NCBI GenBank assembly: GCA_036557885.1
Contig: DATBGS010000059.1
Location: forward strand, 1 to 64,000
DNA from: DATBGS01 sp036557885
GTDB lineage: Bacteria > Chloroflexota > Ktedonobacteria > Ktedonobacterales > DATBGS01
Length of the DNA stretch: 64,000 bases
Reading direction: 5' to 3'
Shown: piece after piece, positions 33,779 through 41,929 of the stretch
How positions within the stretch are numbered: the first letter of the stretch is position 1
How the letters are laid out: every line of letters starts with the position of its first letter
Program-made: the position numbers and the translations under genes
The notes under the pieces: model-generated
Database searches by the model: none
Seen by the model: only the letters and a program-made list of their open reading frames with translations
What the model was told of the DNA's origin: nothing

Positions 33779-34813
33779 TTATAGCCAGCAGGCAAAACCC
33801 AACCCGCATCCCGTCCCGGCGGAAGTGCGATAGACGGGTATGTACTCGTCCCAGGTCAGTTTCAGGTGTGTGCAGGCGGCTGAGACTGCAATCCAGTTGC
33901 GAATCTCAGAACTGCCAGCATTGAGCAGTTTCTCAGGGAGAGCACGCAACTGTTCCTCGGAGCCAGTGCGCAGGGCTGCGAACAACTGGCGATCAAGCCG
34001 CTCGTCGGTGACGAAATGGCTCAAACCGCCCGAAGCCGCGATACCCACGCGCAAGCCAGCCGGGCTAGCCTCAATCGCCCGCCGCAATGCAAGTCCAAGG
34101 TCATAGCAGCGAGAAGGCGTCGGCTGGTTCGGCGGGAAATAGGTGTTCACCAGCACCGGCACCATAGGAATCGGCTGTTCTCCCATAATTTGTGTGACGA
34201 CAGCCCCATACGCATGCCCGATGCCTGCCGACTCATCGGTCACAGGGATTTCTCCCAGCCCCGCCACGTCGAAGCCGTACTGGATCATGCGTTCGAGCAG
34301 CTCTTTCGCAAAGGCCGGGGCGCTGGCAAACTCATGATGGGTATCCATAGCGTAGCTTTCCACGACAGCGCGCTGAAGCTCTCTGCTGAGCGTTGCGGTA
34401 GGCGGCTGGCCTTGCCTTTGGTACGCAGCAAAGCGCGATGTCCAGAGTCCGCTTCTGATCTTGTCCCCATAGAAAATGGCGAGTGCAGGCATATTGGCGA
34501 AGGAAAAGATCTCTAACTGGTCATCTCCCACGATAACCAGGATGTCTAGCTTCGCGGCGACAACATCGGCAGCAAGGCGCGCGACCGCGTGCCGCACGGC
34601 AGCATATTGCTTCTTCCAGTGCTCTTGAGTGGCTTGTTGGGCATAGCGGTTTCCTGCTCGCCTGGCGAGTTCCGCATACGTCGTTGGTTGCCCTTCCGCA
34701 TCATAGAGAATCGCTAAGGTCGAATCCTGGGCTGCCCATTCCCCCCACAAGGAATCACTCAGCGTAACCAGCGGGCTATGGGACAAGCCCATCCCGAAAA
34801 CCAGTTGTGCCAT
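33779..34813 (-). CDS. LigB-type extradiol dioxygenase (protocatechuate/gallate class)
   Basis: 344 residues from ATG 34813, preceded by AAGGA. Class III ring-cleaving dioxygenase beta fold: GMGLSHSPLVTL with an iron-ligand His, then KLDILVIVGDDQLEIFSFANMPALAIFYG, DESAGIGHAYGAVV, IPMVPVLVNTYFPPNQPTPSRCYDLG and GIAASGGLSHFV with the catalytic histidine. It would open a catechol ring next to the diol using Fe(II) and O2. No separate LigA subunit is seen and the C-terminus is not the fused LigA of gallate dioxygenase, apart from a short helical tail. Last of three minus-strand genes with the aldolase and the hydratase. Confidence 0.8.
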   Translation of the reverse strand: MAQLVFGMGLSHSPLVTLSDSLWGEWAAQDSTLAILYDAEGQPTTYAELARRAGNRYAQQATQEHWKKQYAAVRHAVARLAADVVAAKLDILVIVGDDQLEIFSFANMPALAIFYGDKIRSGLWTSRFAAYQRQGQPPTATLSRELQRAVVESYAMDTHHEFASAPAFAKELLERMIQYGFDVAGLGEIPVTDESAGIGHAYGAVVTQIMGEQPIPMVPVLVNTYFPPNQPTPSRCYDLGLALRRAIEASPAGLRVGIAASGGLSHFVTDERLDRQLFAALRTGSEEQLRALPEKLLNAGSSEIRNWIAVSAACTHLKLTWDEYIPVYRTSAGTGCGLGFACWL

Positions 34814-34860
34814 ACGCCATTCCTTCTTTGTCCCACGCGGCATGTGTTCGATCTGTACTA

Positions 34861-35496
34861 TCAGCTCTGCTTCTTGCCCTCGACTACCGCCCGGAGGCCA
34901 GAGAGGTCGTACGAAAGTGCTCCGCCTTGTAGTTGGGTGCGCATTGCGGCTTCATGGCGCGTCCGGGTACGCGCAGCCTCCAGAATGACGGGCGCTCTTT
35001 TGGCTGTTAGAGCGACAGCCCCATCAGCATCCAGAAGCACAAGATCGCCCGGAGCAATGGCGGTCCCTCCTACCATAACCGGCTCGTTGATCGTTCCGAC
35101 GCTGGTTTTGGTTGCTCCACGCACGCGAATCCAGCGTGTCCAGATGGGCAAGCCAAGGGTTTGCAACTCCTCTATATCGCGGACGGCTGCGTCTACCAGG
35201 ATACCTGCTACCTGGCGTACCAGCGCCTGTCTCGCCAACAATTCTCCGATCAGCGCGACAGGTTCCGGTTCTGGCATGGTCAAGACAAGAACTTCTCCGG
35301 GCTGGACCTGATCCAGCACCGCGTGCACCATTAAGTTATCTCCCTGCCCACAACGAACCGTGCGGGCGACGCCTGCCACCCGGCTTCCGGGTATAAGCTG
35401 GACGAGGGGAATATCAAGAAGCCCGGTACGCCCTGCGGCTTCATAGACGGTAGCTACTCCGTACTGGGCAAATTCGTTTCTCTCGCTCTCATTCAT
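34861..35496 (-). CDS. RraA-fold aldolase (4-carboxy-4-hydroxy-2-oxoadipate aldolase type)
   Basis: 211 residues, AGAGGG eight bases upstream. Fold markers: VATVYEAAGRTGLLD at the start, ARTVRCGQGDNLMVHAVLDQVQPGEVLVL and the metal-site segment AGILVDAAVRDIEEL with the R-D pair that binds substrate in these class II pyruvate aldolases, then GATKTSVGTINEPVMVGGTAIAPGDLVLLDADGAV. RraA-fold proteins also include RNase E regulators, but those lack an RNase E partner context here. Next to a LigB dioxygenase and a GalB-like hydratase, the aldolase role in the 4,5-cleavage pathway is the better reading. Confidence 0.78.
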   Translation of the reverse strand: MNESERNEFAQYGVATVYEAAGRTGLLDIPLVQLIPGSRVAGVARTVRCGQGDNLMVHAVLDQVQPGEVLVLTMPEPEPVALIGELLARQALVRQVAGILVDAAVRDIEELQTLGLPIWTRWIRVRGATKTSVGTINEPVMVGGTAIAPGDLVLLDADGAVALTAKRAPVILEAARTRTRHEAAMRTQLQGGALSYDLSGLRAVVEGKKQS

Positions 35497-35551
35497 TCGT
35501 TGGACCCTCTTTGGAAAACCATCATCAGAACTCGCGCCTGTTGAGAACTGG

Positions 35552-36271
35552 CTAGAGCGTCTCTACGACCTGGGGAGTGACGCGCTGGAAAGCTTCGGCA
35601 TAGAGAATATCGCTGCGCCCAGAGATGCGGCGAGCATGGTTCGCGCGATACTTTGCGACCTCGGTTTGGTACTGATGGAGGTAGCTCTGCGCGCCGATTG
35701 CCTCCATAGCCTGTTGCTTAAGCGAAAATACAGCCGTGATGTCAACAAAGGTCGTCGGAATGAATCCGCAATGTTCCGGTTGGTGCGGTTCAAAGAGGAA
35801 CAATTCGGCGGGTTTGATTGTGGGAAAGCCGCTTGCCACCCCTGAACCACTGGCAAGAATACTGGCACGCTGGACGACCGCAGAGGCCACAGGGTGATCA
35901 GGATTAAACGGATCGCGCTCGGTATGAGTGATGATCACATTGGGGGCCAGTTCACGGATAAGATTGGTGAGGCGCTCCAGAGCCTGCGCATCAACCTGGA
36001 GTGGGTAATCTCCAAGATCGAAACATTGGAAGGTCGCTCCAATCACCTCGGCTGCCCGTGTGGCTTCCTCATGACGGATGCGTTTGACAATTTCGAGCGT
36101 TTGGCCTGGTTCTTTCCAGAGATCACCCGACTCGCCCCGCTCTCCATAGGAAAGCGCGACGACGCTCGCCCTGCCTCCGCTCGCCGTCACGGTAGCAATA
36201 ACACCGGCGGCTCGCCATACAAAATCTGCCGAGTGTGCCCCCACCACAAGCAGTGTTCGATTCTGGTTCAC
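35552..36271 (-). CDS. PIG-L-family hydrolase/hydratase, GalB-like (4-oxalomesaconate hydratase)
   Basis: 239 residues, GTG start with AAAGGAG nine bases before. The N-terminal metal motif reads VVGAHSADFVWRAAG; ordinary PIG-L deacetylases have AHPDDE there, while AHSAD-F-WR is what I recall of GalB, the 4-oxalomesaconate hydratase of gallate breakdown. The second metal site is TERDPFNPDHPVAS. It opens a three-gene minus-strand run with an RraA-type aldolase (55-base gap) and a LigB dioxygenase (47-base gap). The end of the IS605-type element lies only 33 bases upstream of the start codon. Confidence 0.75.
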   Translation of the reverse strand: MNQNRTLLVVGAHSADFVWRAAGVIATVTASGGRASVVALSYGERGESGDLWKEPGQTLEIVKRIRHEEATRAAEVIGATFQCFDLGDYPLQVDAQALERLTNLIRELAPNVIITHTERDPFNPDHPVASAVVQRASILASGSGVASGFPTIKPAELFLFEPHQPEHCGFIPTTFVDITAVFSLKQQAMEAIGAQSYLHQYQTEVAKYRANHARRISGRSDILYAEAFQRVTPQVVETL

Positions 36272-36282
36272 AGGCGACGGCT

Positions 36283-36387
36283 CCTTTCAGCGTGACACTC
36301 TCAACCCCCTCAAGGGGGTAAGCTTCTAGGCGCAAGCGTTTCCAGTTGGCCTGTCTCCGAGGAGACCCTTTCGCTTTCGCTGAAAGG
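36283..36387 (-). repeat. Structured right end of the IS605-type element, overlapping the galB-like leader
   Basis: Three nested structures: hairpin ACCCCC-TCAA-GGGGGT at 36304-36319; GTCTCC-GA-GGAGAC at 36353-36366; and a 10-base inverted repeat CCTTTCAGCG (36283-36292) with CGCTGAAAGG (36378-36387). The first two belong to the probable TnpB guide RNA scaffold. The third pairs element sequence with the ribosome binding site of the gene at 36271. Confidence 0.5.
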
Positions 36388-36432
36388 TGGGTGCCCTTCA
36401 CGCGCCCCTAGACAACACTCATGCGAGCGGAA

Positions 36433-37665
36433 CTACGTCCTCCGAGTGGCCCGTATCCGGGCGCCTACAACGTGCTGGCTGTTTTGCACTTGAGACGATT
36501 GTTCACTTCGCGCCAAGACCCTCACGGGGCCAGCCCGTTGATACGTGACCTGAGCGGGGAAAGGTATGGTGTTTCCGAAGGCGAGCGGGTACATATTGAC
36601 GCTGCCCACCACATCCCGGTGGCCGACAAAGCCACACTTGGGATTGCGGCAATGCCACACGCGCCCCTTGACTTTCTGTTTCCACCCGCATGCCGGATAC
36701 TGGCTCGATGTTCCCCGCTCCGAACCGGTGAAGCTCACGATGCTGGCTAACTTTGCTTTGTAGGAGAGATAGGCGATGTCTTGCCCATACTCCCACTGCG
36801 CCATCCGTTGGTTGTGATGGCGTCCCTTGTTCCTGTCCCACACGCCGTGCGGATTGCCAATGAAGAGCGTGCCCACGCCGTGTTCTTGGCAAAAGGTGAT
36901 GACCTTGCGCGCGCCTTTGTGCCGCAGGTCGCGTACCTGGCGCCGTTTCCGGGCACTCACGTTCCGCCGGGCACGTTGCAGCTTGCGCCAGCGCCGCGAC
37001 CCCTTGTGGCAGCGTTGGCGCTTCTTGTCGAGTTGCCCAAGCGCCATGTTGTGCCGCCGCTTGAGGGAGCGCATACCACGACCAGAGACGACCAGGGCTA
37101 CGCCTGTATTGGTCGTCACGGCGGCCTGATGGATTTCTCCCAGGTCTACCGTTGCCTGAACGACTCCAGGGGCTTCTTTCGCTGGTTCAATGGGAACGAA
37201 AACATGCAACTCGTAGCCATCCTTCCAGACCAGTTTGCAGCCCCCAATGCGTTCTGGCAGGTCCAGCTTGAAGATCAGCGAACGGCGCCCGCGCCCCATT
37301 GGGAGCACGATACGCCCTCGTTCGACACTTACGGCCTGAGCAGGCCAGAGCAGGGGATAGTAGCGCTTCTCCTTCCAGGGATAGCGGATTTTGCGATTGG
37401 TTTTTCTGAGTTCTTTGGTGGTTTCGATGTTGGCAAGGAAGGTACGAGCAATCATCTGCACCGTCTGGCTGTGCAGGGCAAAACGCCCCCTGGTCGCATG
37501 GTGCAAGTCATTCTGGTCGGGCCAGCGGGTGTGCTGCTGCCGCGCGGCCAGATGCAAATCACGGCAGGCATTCCAGACCCGCCCGGCTTCCATCCGTGCC
37601 TCACGCAAGACGGCAGCGTAGCCCTTGCGAAGTCTGGGCAGGGGGTAAATATGCGCTGTCTGCAT
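36433..37665 (-). CDS. tnpB: TnpB-family RNA-guided nuclease of the IS605-type element
   Basis: 410 residues, AAGGAG ten bases before the ATG. RuvC-I Asp is in TVDLGEIHQAA; the basic helical part KRRHNMALGQLDKKRQRCHKG and GRHHNQRMAQWEYGQDIAYLSYKAKLASI are family blocks. The zinc ribbon is partly intact: YPACGWKQ lacks the first cysteine (Y for C), while CRNPKCGFVGHRDVVGSVNM keeps the second pair and the last Asp. The reading frame is intact although tnpA is broken, so the element can probably no longer move by itself but could keep nuclease activity. Confidence 0.88.
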   Translation of the reverse strand: MQTAHIYPLPRLRKGYAAVLREARMEAGRVWNACRDLHLAARQQHTRWPDQNDLHHATRGRFALHSQTVQMIARTFLANIETTKELRKTNRKIRYPWKEKRYYPLLWPAQAVSVERGRIVLPMGRGRRSLIFKLDLPERIGGCKLVWKDGYELHVFVPIEPAKEAPGVVQATVDLGEIHQAAVTTNTGVALVVSGRGMRSLKRRHNMALGQLDKKRQRCHKGSRRWRKLQRARRNVSARKRRQVRDLRHKGARKVITFCQEHGVGTLFIGNPHGVWDRNKGRHHNQRMAQWEYGQDIAYLSYKAKLASIVSFTGSERGTSSQYPACGWKQKVKGRVWHCRNPKCGFVGHRDVVGSVNMYPLAFGNTIPFPAQVTYQRAGPVRVLARSEQSSQVQNSQHVVGARIRATRRT

Positions 37666-37691
37666 TCGTCTTGCGCTCCTTCCATGTCGTC

Positions 37692-37707
37692 TGCTAGAAT
37701 TCTAGCA
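37692..37707. promoter_or_regulatory. Palindrome with divergent -10 boxes between tnpA and tnpB
   Basis: TGCTAGAATTCTAGCA is a perfect 16-base palindrome containing TAGAAT on both strands. For tnpA, TTGCGC at 37671-37676 gives an 18-base spacing to TAGAAT. No good -35 was found for tnpB. Confidence 0.45.
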
Positions 37708-37722
37708 CAGATTGGAGGAGGT

Positions 37723-38123
37723 ATGAGAGCCGAGAAAAACGAGATGGGCACACTTCAACATCGCGTATCATCTGGTATGGATTCCCAAGTATCGGCGCAA
37801 GATTCTCACCACTGAGGTAGAGGAAGCGACCAAAGAACTGATTGGGGAATGCTGCGAGCGACATGGCTTGACGCTTTTGGCACTGGAAACCGACCAGGAC
37901 CACGTACACGTCTTTGTCTCAGCCCCGCCCCGCTTTTCGCCTGCGGAGATTGCCAAGAGGCTCGAAGGGCTACAGTTCTCGCTACTTGCGCGAGCGGTTT
38001 CCGCACCTCAAGCGGGTCTGTGGGAAAGAGCATCTGTGGACCCAAAGTTACTATGTGGGCACGGCAGGGAGCGTCTCAGCCGAAACCATCCGGCGCTACA
38101 TTATGGAGTGCCAGGAGAAGTGA
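37723..38123 (+). pseudogene. tnpA: IS200-type Y1 transposase with two frameshifts
   Basis: After GGAGGAGG and ATG 37723 the protein must change frame twice to follow the family: once in the A5 run near 37735-37739, after which the frame reads TRWAHFNIAYHLVWIPKYRRK, and again at GGG near 37965-37970, after which it reads YSSRYLRERFPHLKRVCGKEHLW. Both correspond to one extra base in a homopolymer. The HUH motif is present (DHVHVFVSAPP) and so is the tyrosine region AETIRRYIMECQ. About 133 residues would result, the usual length. Decay or assembly error are both possible; a +1 programmed shift at two sites is unlikely. Confidence 0.75.
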
Positions 38124-38152
38124 GAGCGCCCGTCTGATAAAACCCCGTTCAT

Positions 38153-38186
38153 CTGTGTAGCATGGCCTGCGCACATGCTACCACAG
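38153..38186. repeat. Imperfect inverted repeat at the tnpA-side end
   Basis: CTGTG-TAGCATG and CATGCTA-C-CACAG with a 10-base loop and one bulge, 30 bases after the tnpA stop. Probably the left-end hairpin bound by TnpA; a terminator is possible. Confidence 0.4.
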
Positions 38187-38462
38187 AGAGCACCAGGCTG
38201 CTCTGATGCACCAGAGAACCAACAGGCAATAGTGCTCCTTCTTGCTCTTAGGTCTTGTCTCCATGCTCCTCCATCTGCCTGGCTGATTGTAATACCCAAG
38301 CCACATTCGGGTGTGCCTTCACCTTGCTTTTAGCGCGAGAATTGGGTACCCTTTGAACCAGGGCGACAATCTCCCCATTGGGAGGCGGTGAGGACAGGTC
38401 GGAGGAGTAGACTCGGATTCTGTTTACTGCGAACTTACTTTCCCCGGAAAGAGTGTGTCTGA
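38187..38462. other. Non-coding gap upstream of the luciferase-like gene
   Basis: No convincing gene. A plain A/T-poor stretch with an imperfect promoter region; only GGAAAG near 38448 could serve as a weak ribosome binding site for the next gene. Confidence 0.4.
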
Positions 38463-39542
38463 ATGAAAGCTTCCTTCTTGCCAACGACCACCTATGGTGT
38501 ACAAGCTGTGTATCAGACAGGCTGGCCTTCGCCTCCCAGTCTGTTTGAGCCAGAACTTGGGCGCCGCATGATGGAGGAGATGTTTGAGCAAGCCTCCCTT
38601 GCCGATGAACTCGGCTTTGACTGGATCAGCTTTTCAGAGCATCACTACGCCCCTTTGCTGGTGCCAACCCCCAACCCCGCTCTCTTCGCCGCAGCGGCGC
38701 TGCATCGTATCCAGCGGGCGAAAATCGCTCTGTTCGGGCCAATTCTGCCACTGCGCAATCCCATCCATGTCGCCGAAGAGATTGCTATGCTCGATGTCCT
38801 CAGTGGCGGGCGTCTGCTGTTACTCTTCCTGCGCGGCGTTCCGTACGAACTGCGTGCTTTCTCCATCAATCTGGATGAGTCCCGCGCGATGACGCAAGAG
38901 GCTACACGTTTGATCATCAGAGCCTTGACCGATCCGCAGCCGTTCTCTTGGGAGGGTACGTACTACCACTATCAGACTGTTTCGGTCTGGCCTGGCCTGA
39001 TGCAGCGTCCTCATCCTCCGCTGTATTCGACAGGCAATAGCTTTGAGTCAGCCTCCTTTGCTGCCAGCGAGGGTCATGGTCTGGCCTTGTCCTTCGCCCC
39101 CCTCTCTTATGTGGCCCAGGTGGTGCTTCACTATAAAGCAGAAGCCGCCAAACACGGGTGGGAGCCGCGAGCGGACCAGATTCTCTTTCGCGGCAATCTC
39201 ATTGCGACTGACACCGATGAAGAAGCGCAGCAGTTGGCAGATCAGCTTGCCACACTCCCCCACCTCAAACGCCCCTCAAGCGCACCTGCGCCCGCTGCTC
39301 CCCCCAAAGAAGGTGAGCAGCACAACGTTGGTCCGGTCGCTCCTGTATTGATTGGAACTGCCCAGTTCTGCGGAGGCCCGCAGACATTGGTAGCACAGAT
39401 GAGGGCGCTGTATAGCCTGGGTGTTGGCGTGGTGGACCTGGTGGTTCCCACCGGCCTTATGAGTCAAGCAAAGGTGCTGCACTCTCTCGAATTATTCGCC
39501 AGAGAGGTGCTTCCTGATATTCACAGTTTCAGTGAGAACTGA
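38463..39542 (+). CDS. Luciferase-like (LLM class) flavin-dependent monooxygenase
   Basis: 359 residues. TIM-barrel features of bacterial luciferase-like enzymes: MMEEMFEQASLADELGFDWISFSEHHYAP, ALHRIQRAKIALFGPILPLRNPIHVAEEIAMLDVLSGGRLLL, then ITRALTDPQPFSWEGTYYHYQ-like segment and PHPPLYSTGNSFESASFAASEGHGLALSF. It uses reduced FMN/F420 and O2 (or F420 alone) to oxidise a substrate that cannot be named. Neighbouring catabolic genes (dioxygenase set, dimethylformamidase-like, molybdenum hydroxylase) suggest an aromatic or amide substrate, but an insertion element separates them. Ribosome binding site is weak. Confidence 0.83.
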   Translation: MKASFLPTTTYGVQAVYQTGWPSPPSLFEPELGRRMMEEMFEQASLADELGFDWISFSEHHYAPLLVPTPNPALFAAAALHRIQRAKIALFGPILPLRNPIHVAEEIAMLDVLSGGRLLLLFLRGVPYELRAFSINLDESRAMTQEATRLIIRALTDPQPFSWEGTYYHYQTVSVWPGLMQRPHPPLYSTGNSFESASFAASEGHGLALSFAPLSYVAQVVLHYKAEAAKHGWEPRADQILFRGNLIATDTDEEAQQLADQLATLPHLKRPSSAPAPAAPPKEGEQHNVGPVAPVLIGTAQFCGGPQTLVAQMRALYSLGVGVVDLVVPTGLMSQAKVLHSLELFAREVLPDIHSFSEN

Positions 39543-39580
39543 GAGGATAGATGAAGATTGTGCTGGCACCCCTATCTTCC

Positions 39581-40915
39581 CTACAGGCTCACGCTGCTTC
39601 CCTCAGCAAGCAATTGGGCGCAAAAGAGCAGGAGCGCGGCCACGCTCCACGCCTGCACGTCGCACGCCTCCAGATAGCGCAGCAGGGACTCGAAGCCGTT
39701 GGAGTCTTGAACTTTGGCCCATCCAGCAGGCAGAACACAGTAGAGTTCGACGGGTGAATCAAAGGAGATGAGCGCGTCCAGCACCCGGCGGCCAATCATA
39801 CACGCCTCTTCACGCTTGCCCATCTTCCAGAGTGCCGCCGCTGTGATAGCGTTGTCAAACGGCCAGACACTGCCGCGATGATACGAGAGCGGCTCAAACA
39901 CAGCGGACTGTGAGGAGAGCGTGCGGATGCCCCAGGTGGTTAGCATGTCTGCGCTGAGTAAGCGCCGGGCGGTAGCTTCAGCAGCTTTGCCGCTGAGCGC
40001 CTGACACCAGAGCGCGTGCCCGGCATTAGACGATACCAGCGCTATCGCCTGTTTTTCGCGGGTGAGGACCATTGCCGGGTAGCCTTCCGCTGGGAGCCAG
40101 AAGCGCTCGATGCCTTGTTCAAGCCGCTGGAGGTAATCCGCAAGCCGGGTTTGCAGTGCCGCGCTTGCGCCGCGTTCTTGAAGCAGCGCCTGCATCTGCC
40201 TGAACGCAGCAGAGGCGTAGCCCTGCACCTCAATCCAGGCAATCGGCGGTGGAGGAACCTGGCCGTTTTCCAACAGCAGGGAGTCGCCGCTGTCCTTCCA
40301 GACCTGATTCACCAGCCCAAGACCGCGCGGCTGGCGCGAAGAGACTTCTATCAGGCCATCGCCATCCACATCGCCCCACGTGAGCGCCCACTCCAGCGCT
40401 GCCAGCACATGCTCCCAGAGCCTTTCCACCACTTCGCGCCCGGCTGGCCCTTGCTCCCAGAGCATCCCAGCAGCCAGCAGGAAGAGATACGTGGCGTCTA
40501 CCGAGCCGTAGTAGCGGCCATTGTGGAGCGGCCAGGCATTCTCCGGGTTGGAGCCTGTGAGGTGGGCGGGCACCACCTCCGGCCAGTATTCATGGACAAT
40601 CTTGCCGGGCTGCTCCTCATTTTCATCGCGCAACTCGGTGCCCTGTGTGGCCGCCAGCGCTTGAAGCGTACTGGCCGCCAATTCTGTGGTCCACAGCCTG
40701 AACGCGCTGTCTGCCGGGCGGAGCCGCGCGGCCTCCAGTACCAGCATCACGCTGAGCAGTGAGTCGCGCCCAAAGAGCGCGTGATAGCGGCCTGCCGCGC
40801 TGCTGGCTCGCAACCCACTGGGTGTGCGCAGCTCTTCCAGCCAGGCGTGCCCACGCTCCATCCAGTCATTGATCTGCTGCCGGGTCAGGGATGGATGGCT
40901 ATGTGTCATGCTCAT
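39581..40915 (-). CDS. Amylo-alpha-1,6-glucosidase-like glycoside hydrolase
   Basis: 444 residues, GGGAG four bases before the ATG. An (alpha/alpha)6-barrel like the C-terminal domain of glycogen debranching enzymes: AAGRYHALFGRDSLLSVMLVLEAAR with the acidic residue at the barrel mouth, HEYWPEVVPAHLTGSNPENAWPLHNGRYYGSVDATYLFLLAAG, DVDGDGLIEVSSRQPRGLGLVNQVWKDSGDS, and LSYHRGSVWPFDNAITAAALWKMGK. It stands at the end of the minus-strand sugar operon, 97 bases after the permease gene. Natural substrate unknown, probably an alpha-glucan fragment or a sucrose-type glycoside. Confidence 0.8.
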   Translation of the reverse strand: MSMTHSHPSLTRQQINDWMERGHAWLEELRTPSGLRASSAAGRYHALFGRDSLLSVMLVLEAARLRPADSAFRLWTTELAASTLQALAATQGTELRDENEEQPGKIVHEYWPEVVPAHLTGSNPENAWPLHNGRYYGSVDATYLFLLAAGMLWEQGPAGREVVERLWEHVLAALEWALTWGDVDGDGLIEVSSRQPRGLGLVNQVWKDSGDSLLLENGQVPPPPIAWIEVQGYASAAFRQMQALLQERGASAALQTRLADYLQRLEQGIERFWLPAEGYPAMVLTREKQAIALVSSNAGHALWCQALSGKAAEATARRLLSADMLTTWGIRTLSSQSAVFEPLSYHRGSVWPFDNAITAAALWKMGKREEACMIGRRVLDALISFDSPVELYCVLPAGWAKVQDSNGFESLLRYLEACDVQAWSVAALLLFCAQLLAEGSSVSL

Positions 40916-41012
40916 GACTTCTCCCTTATGCTTCCATGATGAAATGTCCCCACCCTACCGACGAGGACACCTTGCTACGGCTCCGTTTAACTGCTGGTAT
41001 CTTCTTGTACTG

Positions 41013-41912
41013 TTATCTTCCTGCCAGGCCGGAGGTAGCAATGCCTTTAATAAAGTAGCGTTGGAAGATGAAGAAGAGCACAACCAGCGGGAGAATGTTG
41101 ATGGCGGCCCCAGCCAGCAACAGGTTGTATTCAGTATAATGGTTGCCCTTAAAGAATGCCAGCCCAACGGTGAGCGTATAGTTCTGCGGGTGCGATTGCA
41201 CAATCAACGGCCAGATAAAGTCGTTCCAGGCTCCCTGAAACGAGAAAAGTGCCACCGCCGTCATGGCTGGGCGCGCCAGCGGCAGGATGATCTGCCAGAA
41301 GATGCGGAAACGCGAGCAGCCATCAATCATCGCTGACTCTTCCAGTTCTTTGGGCAGGCTTTTGAGGAACTGTGTCATCAGGAAGACGTTGGTGGGCGTG
41401 ACCATTGCTGGCACCAGCAAAGCCAGAGGGTTGTCGGTGAGGCCAAGCGAGTTTGCCACCAGGAACTTGGGGATCAAGATCAACTGGGTCGGAATCATCA
41501 GCACGGCCAGGGTAAGGATAAAAAGGAAGGTCTTCCCCGGAAACTCCATGCGGCCAAAAGCATAGCCCGCCATTGAAGCCAGCAGGACGTTCAGCGCAGC
41601 GACTCCGCCAGCGTACAGCAGCGAGTTCCGAAAGTAATCAGCAAAGAAGTTGCTGTATGTGCCGGTAAAGATGGCCTGGTAGTTTTCCAGGGTAAAGGGA
41701 TGGGGGACAAAGCTGGGTGTTAGGACATCCGCGTAGGTTTTGAAGGATGAGATAAACGCAAACAGGAACGGCCCAAGCGAAAAGAGCGTGTAAAAGATCA
41801 GGATGACATACAGGATCGTCTGGCGGGCGCGTTCCCTGGGAGGAACGTCATGGACGACTTCACTGAAGGTTTTAGGGAGCGCTTTGGTTGCAGGTTGGCT
41901 GATGGCTGCCAT
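41013..41912 (-). CDS. Sugar ABC importer, MalG-type permease
   Basis: 299 residues with six transmembrane segments and the permease loop EAA motif EELEESAMIDGCSRFRIFWQIILPLARPAM, which contacts the ATPase. AGGGGG precedes the ATG. It follows the MalF-type permease by 17 bases. No ATPase gene is in the operon, so a shared MsiK-like ATPase is likely, as common in Gram-positive-type and Chloroflexota sugar importers. Confidence 0.9.
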   Translation of the reverse strand: MAAISQPATKALPKTFSEVVHDVPPRERARQTILYVILIFYTLFSLGPFLFAFISSFKTYADVLTPSFVPHPFTLENYQAIFTGTYSNFFADYFRNSLLYAGGVAALNVLLASMAGYAFGRMEFPGKTFLFILTLAVLMIPTQLILIPKFLVANSLGLTDNPLALLVPAMVTPTNVFLMTQFLKSLPKELEESAMIDGCSRFRIFWQIILPLARPAMTAVALFSFQGAWNDFIWPLIVQSHPQNYTLTVGLAFFKGNHYTEYNLLLAGAAINILPLVVLFFIFQRYFIKGIATSGLAGR

Positions 41913-41929
41913 GTGATTCCCCCTTTCCG

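Larger units (their letters stand above)
36304..38186. mobile_element. IS605-type element with divergent tnpA and tnpB
   Basis: tnpB on the minus strand and a broken tnpA on the plus strand are divergent from a 57-base centre, with subterminal hairpins at 36304-36319 and 38153-38186. No inverted repeats or target duplication, as in this family. Boundaries are estimates from the hairpins. tnpB belongs to a different lineage from copies A and B. Confidence 0.7.

Noticed and set aside
34861..35496. RNase E regulator RraA
   Set aside because: Same fold, but the gene stands between a dioxygenase and a GalB-like gene, and the conserved R-D pair suits the aldolase group.
37723..38123. Programmed ribosomal frameshifting in tnpA
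   Set aside because: Both shifts are +1 and at different homopolymers, with no -1 slippery heptamer in the right frame and no downstream structure seen. Decay or sequence error is simpler.
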